Below are positions 8,333 through 11,054 of a stretch of DNA of 11,054 bases, one piece after another. The notes below the pieces were generated by a model that saw only the letters and a list, made by a program, of their open reading frames with translations, was not told where the DNA came from and did not search any database. The stretch is from the NCBI GenBank assembly GCA_003024985.2, contig PXIH01S0002762.1; one strand, given 5' to 3'. Numbering within the stretch: the first letter of the stretch is position 1; each line of letters opens with the position of its first letter. Made by a program: the position numbers and the translations under genes. The stretch comes from Euperipatoides rowelli (taxonomy: Eukaryota; Onychophora; Udeonychophora; Euonychophora; Peripatopsidae).

Positions 8333-8410
8333 GTAGCCCAGTAGCCAGAGGCTACTAATAAATTGGTTGGGCTACTGCTTGCAAGTTTAGAGGTAGTCCG
8401 TCAGGCTACC
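8333..8410. repeat. Left subterminal GTAGCC motif cluster of the hAT element
   Basis: GTAGCC or its complement GGCTAC occurs at 8333, 8341, 8350, 8370 and 8404, with a variant GTAGTCC at 8393. The last two form the 19-bp interrupted palindrome ggtagtccgtcaggctacc at 8392-8410. Known hAT transposases bind short repeated subterminal motifs, so these are candidate binding sites; that role is inferred. Confidence 0.7.
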
Positions 8411-8979
8411 AGTAAAAATGTAAAATAAATAAATTAAAACCCCTCTAGTCCAAATTACTCTGGACCAAGCTCTGTTCGGATTGTACAGAATTTCTATATA
8501 ACTTATTTCAAAAAAAAAATTTTTTTTTTTTGATCGTTTGAAGGACAATGTTTGGTCCGAGATCCAGATGCGAGAGTACTAACGTCTGAATCTCAGACCT
8601 ACCATTTTTCTGCATCATATGATAAAAAAAAAATTTATTTTTATATTCAGACTTTTATAATTTTTGTTAATTTTATACAAAGTAGCATCAAAATTGTTTG
8701 AATAAAATTAAAAAATATAGCAGTTTTATATTACATTTGTGAAGTCTATTTGAATTTGGTATAGCCTATTGGCAAATTTGACTCATGATTACTTTAACAA
8801 TTCAATAAATACAAAAACAGGTGATTGATTGTATTTTTATTTCCAATAAAAAATAATTGCATTAGAATTATTGTAGACTTATTAGGATATCAACTTTGCA
8901 TGCATCAAAATAATTTAAAAAATAAATAAACAAGCAAAAATGTTCTGTTTATTTCGATTCTTGTTGTTCAGAAAATTTG

Positions 8980-9039
8980 GGCTACTACAAAAACACCCGG
9001 GCTACTGGTACATTAAGAGTGGTAGTCCGTTGGGCTACC
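8980..9039. repeat. Right subterminal GTAGCC motif cluster of the hAT element
   Basis: GGCTAC occurs at 8980, 9000 and 9033 and GTAGTCC at 9022. The palindrome at 9021-9039 matches the left one (8392-8410) at 17 of 19 positions. The clusters mirror each other across an AT-rich centre. Confidence 0.7.
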
Positions 9040-9067
9040 ACCAAAAAAATTATAATTTCTAGCACTG

Positions 9068-9075
9068 CCTCTATT
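9068..9075. repeat. Target site duplication of hAT element, right copy
   Basis: CCTCTATT lies immediately after the terminal CACTG. Collapsing the two copies restores a continuous LINE sequence, which supports a simple insertion without deletion. Confidence 0.9.
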
Positions 9076-9480
9076 AACTATGGTCACTTAGTGTGTAATT
9101 ATTGAATCATTTTTTAAGTATAGAATGATACCAATAAAGAACTGGAATAATTATGGAACCTAGTATCAAAATTTACACCTTGATTAAATGAATTAAATAC
9201 AAGAAATCAAAGATTTTGCTTTCACATGAGGAATCAGAATATGAGTGTGTTAAATCAACCCAATTTATATGTGGAAGATTAAAATCTAGTATCAAAAATT
9301 CTTTATCTGAATATAATAGCTATCTATTAGTTTTATTTGTTCATCCATAGAGATTTATTTTTTTTAACTCCACCAATGATAATTCTGTAGAAGGGTGTAT
9401 AATATTTCTAGATATAATATCTCTAACTAATTTTAAATTTTCAATCTCAAACATTCACTTTTTAGTGCATAATAATTATC
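9076..9480 (-). pseudogene. LINE apurinic endonuclease domain fragment
   Basis: This is the amino-terminal nuclease part of the interrupted LINE; it would nick target DNA for target-primed reverse transcription. In the family the core reads GDFN; here the Gly is replaced (LDFNLPHINW, 9259-9297). At least one frame change separates this motif from NQGVNFDTRFHNYSS, and stops lie between other blocks. The final SDH motif (9080-9088) survives, and its reading frame meets stops a few bases further on at the hAT target site. The domain is not functional as it stands. Confidence 0.8.
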
Positions 9481-9654
9481 TTATCAAATCAAATCTTAGG
9501 CAGAGCTATATCTTTTAAATAGCTAGAAAATCTATAACAATATTTTTTTGGTTATAGACTGTTTTCTTGGATATTTAAAGTTGTGTTTTAATCTTGAAAA
9601 CTTTATATGTTTGCCAAAAGTTCTGTTTTATTATTGAAAACTAGTGTTTGGAAA

Positions 9655-9811
9655 GTTCCTAAATAAAAGGAACTAATTTCTTTCCTTTTTCTAAAAAAGA
9701 AACTATTTCCTTTCCTTTTTCAAAATAAAAAAGGAATTAGTTCCTTTCATAGTTCCTACAAAAAAAAAAACTATAGTTCTTATTTGTTCCTTTTTTTTTT
9801 TTTTTTTTTTT
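9655..9811. repeat. Cluster of GTTCCT motifs with inverted copies, ending in T21
   Basis: AAAGGAACTAATT at 9666-9678 and its exact reverse complement AATTAGTTCCTTT at 9735-9747 form an inverted pair. More copies of GTTCCT, AAAGAAACTA and TTTCCTTTCCTTTTT fill the gaps, and a run of 21 T closes the cluster at 9791-9811. It lies just beyond the visible 5' end of the LINE. It may be a low-complexity expansion or the end of another element. Confidence 0.6.
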
Positions 9812-11026
9812 GGAGAAAATTTTTGAATAATGGGAGATGTAACATTATTGATGTGCCACTGCCCAGAGGGTCCTTGGAAATCTGAAAATTAGGGGCCGGT
9901 GAAATCAGAATGCAACTGCCCCCCCCCCCCACTCCTTCTTTCGCAACACACATTAAATTATTTTTTTTGTTTTCTGAGATGAATTTGTTAATTTTTATTG
10001 CAAAAATAATTCTAATTCAGAATAATAATGTTCTTGGACTTTGAATAGTCAACATTTAATCCAAATGATGATTCACCAATTTAAGACACATGGCTTGTCA
10101 TTTGCTCACACTATTGGAGATTTTATTCATTTTATTTAAATATTTTATTAAAATATATTGCATTGCTTATCTAAACATTATTGTTTGAAATTGAAATATA
10201 GGACCATATAACATATTTAGGTATTGCAATAAGATATTTTAGGAAAAAATTCTCCAGATTGAAACACTTCAAATAATAATATTTATAACAATAATAGATT
10301 TTTTTTATATAGCTTAAAGTATCCTATAAACAGTATTAATAAATGGTTCTAGACTTATTTACAGGAAGAAGAAAAAAAGTATAATTTTAAAGGCCTAATA
10401 TAGTCATGATCAATGTGCTAGAAATATATAGAGTGGCAATGCTAGACTTTGTGCCTAGACAGTAGCACCCTTTTCTGTGCGCACGATAAATATAGTTTCC
10501 ACGATGAAGCCGGGCAAAACAACAAGAAAATACCCCACGTGGAAGCAACATGCCATCATCTTGCAAAGCAATTTATTTAGATTAGATTTTTTTTTTTTGG
10601 TTATGGTAAATATTTTTAAGTGTAAAAATAAAAAAGTACCGTATTATTATTTCTATTCATTTGATTTTTTTTTAAAGATAGAAACCCGTAACTTACTGTT
10701 GCTTACAGCCGTAAGCGGTTCTTAAATGAATAAATTATTATTTTCCCACTGGATCAGCTAATTTACAGAATTAAAATTGAGAATTGCANGGTTTTGAAAG
10801 ACCAAAANCTTTATTAAAAACAAAAGACATACACCAATGTTTAGGCCAACGATGTGTCTACAAGCTGCATACCGCTGTTGATAAAAAGTTCATGCCCACA
10901 GATCTTTATATTTGTTAACATTTTTTTTTATGATGAATACGACAATATTTTAAATTCTAGAAGAAAAATAGCAGTAGTTTGTTTAACTTTCAACATTGTT
11001 GCTTTTTTATACTGTCTCACACTCAC
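9812..11026. other. Intron-like stretch with a small GC-richer island
   Basis: Mostly AT-rich. There is a GC-richer patch with a C12 run at 9840-9950 and an island at about 10440-10570 where both strands have short open frames (minus 10455-10559, 34 codons with a hydrophobic centre; plus 10504-10725, 73 codons). Single ambiguous bases occur near 10790 and 10808. I could not identify the expected TM2-TM4 exon here. Confidence 0.5.
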
Positions 11027-11054
11027 CTACTGTTGCTGCAGCAAAATTCGTTTG
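11027..11054 (-). CDS. Possible 3' end of an upstream exon of the SLC16-like gene (truncated by the window edge)
   Basis: On the minus strand the last 28 bases run into TAG|GTGAGT, an almost perfect donor with GT at 11026-11025. One frame is open and reads QTNFAAATV plus the first base of a Gly-type codon, so the junction is phase 1, matching the acceptor at 5173. In SLC16 proteins an exon commonly ends in TM2 just before a Gly-Pro, and this peptide would fit there; that is inference from very few residues. If right, a symmetric phase 1-1 exon of roughly 150 bp (TM2 to TM4) should lie between 5174 and 11026. I could not see it, so it may be diverged, missing or misassembled. The piece could instead belong to an unrelated gene. 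Confidence 0.38.

Larger units (their letters stand above)
8315..9067. mobile_element. Non-autonomous hAT-type DNA transposon, 753 bp
   Basis: The ends are CAGGGCTCGAAATTA on the left and, reading inward on the minus strand, CAGTGCTAGAAATTA on the right (13 of 15 identical). A perfect 8-bp direct repeat CCTCTATT flanks it at 8307-8314 and 9068-9075. An 8-bp duplication with CAG-type termini is the established signature of hAT elements. No transposase frame is visible inside, so it would depend on a transposase supplied elsewhere. Both subterminal regions are packed with GTAGCC/GGCTAC motifs. The interior is A/T-rich, with a palindrome GTCTGAATCTCAGAC at 8584-8598. It sits within the older LINE, beside the LINE's SDH motif. 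Confidence 0.9.
6626..9480 (-). mobile_element. Decayed CR1/jockey-like non-LTR retrotransposon (LINE), interrupted by two later insertions
   Basis: Pieces of one ORF2-type polyprotein follow each other in order on the minus strand. The endonuclease part has a YRPP-like region near 9350-9460, LDFNLPHINW at 9259-9297 and NQGVNFDTRFHNYSS near 9121-9190 in another frame. It ends in LSDHS, with SDH at 9080-9088. After the hAT insert comes the linker (NFGNANYTKINNEINSLN at 8168-8276, AIKHRNQLFKLF near 8040). After the SINE insert comes NGKDIANEFK near 7490. The reverse transcriptase follows: fingers KWGTILPKFKKG and KIYEKQIL at 6970-7074, and motif A DVIFIDINSAFN near 6810-6838. A PQGS-like region, degraded to LQRGSTFS, ends the match. 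The FADD motif and the 3' end are missing. Stops and frame changes show it is dead. The exact clade is uncertain, and the 5' end may lie slightly beyond 9480. Confidence 0.85.

Noticed and set aside
10842-10921. 26-codon minus-strand frame starting at the ATG 10919-10921
   Set aside because: It is too short, with no homology I recognise and no splice support.

Overview
This is AT-rich eukaryotic, almost certainly metazoan, DNA. It has one recognisable host gene split by introns, long non-coding stretches, poly-C and poly-A runs, tRNA-derived SINEs, a CR1/jockey-like LINE, a hAT-type DNA transposon and a Ty3/gypsy-like fragment. The transporter exon resembles the SLC16A12/SLC16A14-like branch, as seen in protostome animals. 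A mollusc or other protostome is my best guess, but the sequence does not fix the species. Nothing bacterial or phage-like is present.

The host gene lies on the minus strand. A 1062-bp exon at 4112-5173 encodes the central part of a monocarboxylate-transporter-like (SLC16, MFS) protein, roughly membrane segments 4 to 10 with the large cytoplasmic loop. Both of its splice junctions are phase 1. A 28-bp piece at the right edge (11027-11054) ends in a consensus donor, also phase 1, and may be an upstream exon of the same gene. I did not find the exon for segments 2 to 4 or the exon for segments 11 and 12. Most of the window is therefore read as introns of this gene.

The right-hand intron (5174-11026) holds a nested stack of mobile elements. 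A decayed LINE on the minus strand can be followed from about 9480 to 6626: endonuclease, linker, then the first half of the reverse transcriptase. A 753-bp non-autonomous hAT-type element (8315-9067, perfect 8-bp target duplication) cuts the LINE beside its endonuclease SDH motif. A 325-bp tRNA-derived SINE (7533-7857, perfect 10-bp duplication) cuts its linker. Next to the LINE's broken end is the 3' end of a gypsy-like element (pol tail, polypurine tract, LTR). An A-rich minisatellite lies at 5773-5930.

The left part (1-4111) has a near-perfect 80-bp inverted repeat with a 7-nt loop (778-944), a very short tRNA-derived retrosequence with an 18-bp duplication (1486-1578), two sets of diverged direct repeats, and a possible exon of unknown strand near 262-402. 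From 2041 to 4111 I see no gene or element.

The most interesting objects are the three insertions whose target duplications are intact, the long hairpin, and the array of GTAGCC motifs at both ends of the hAT element. I found no convincing new multi-gene system.
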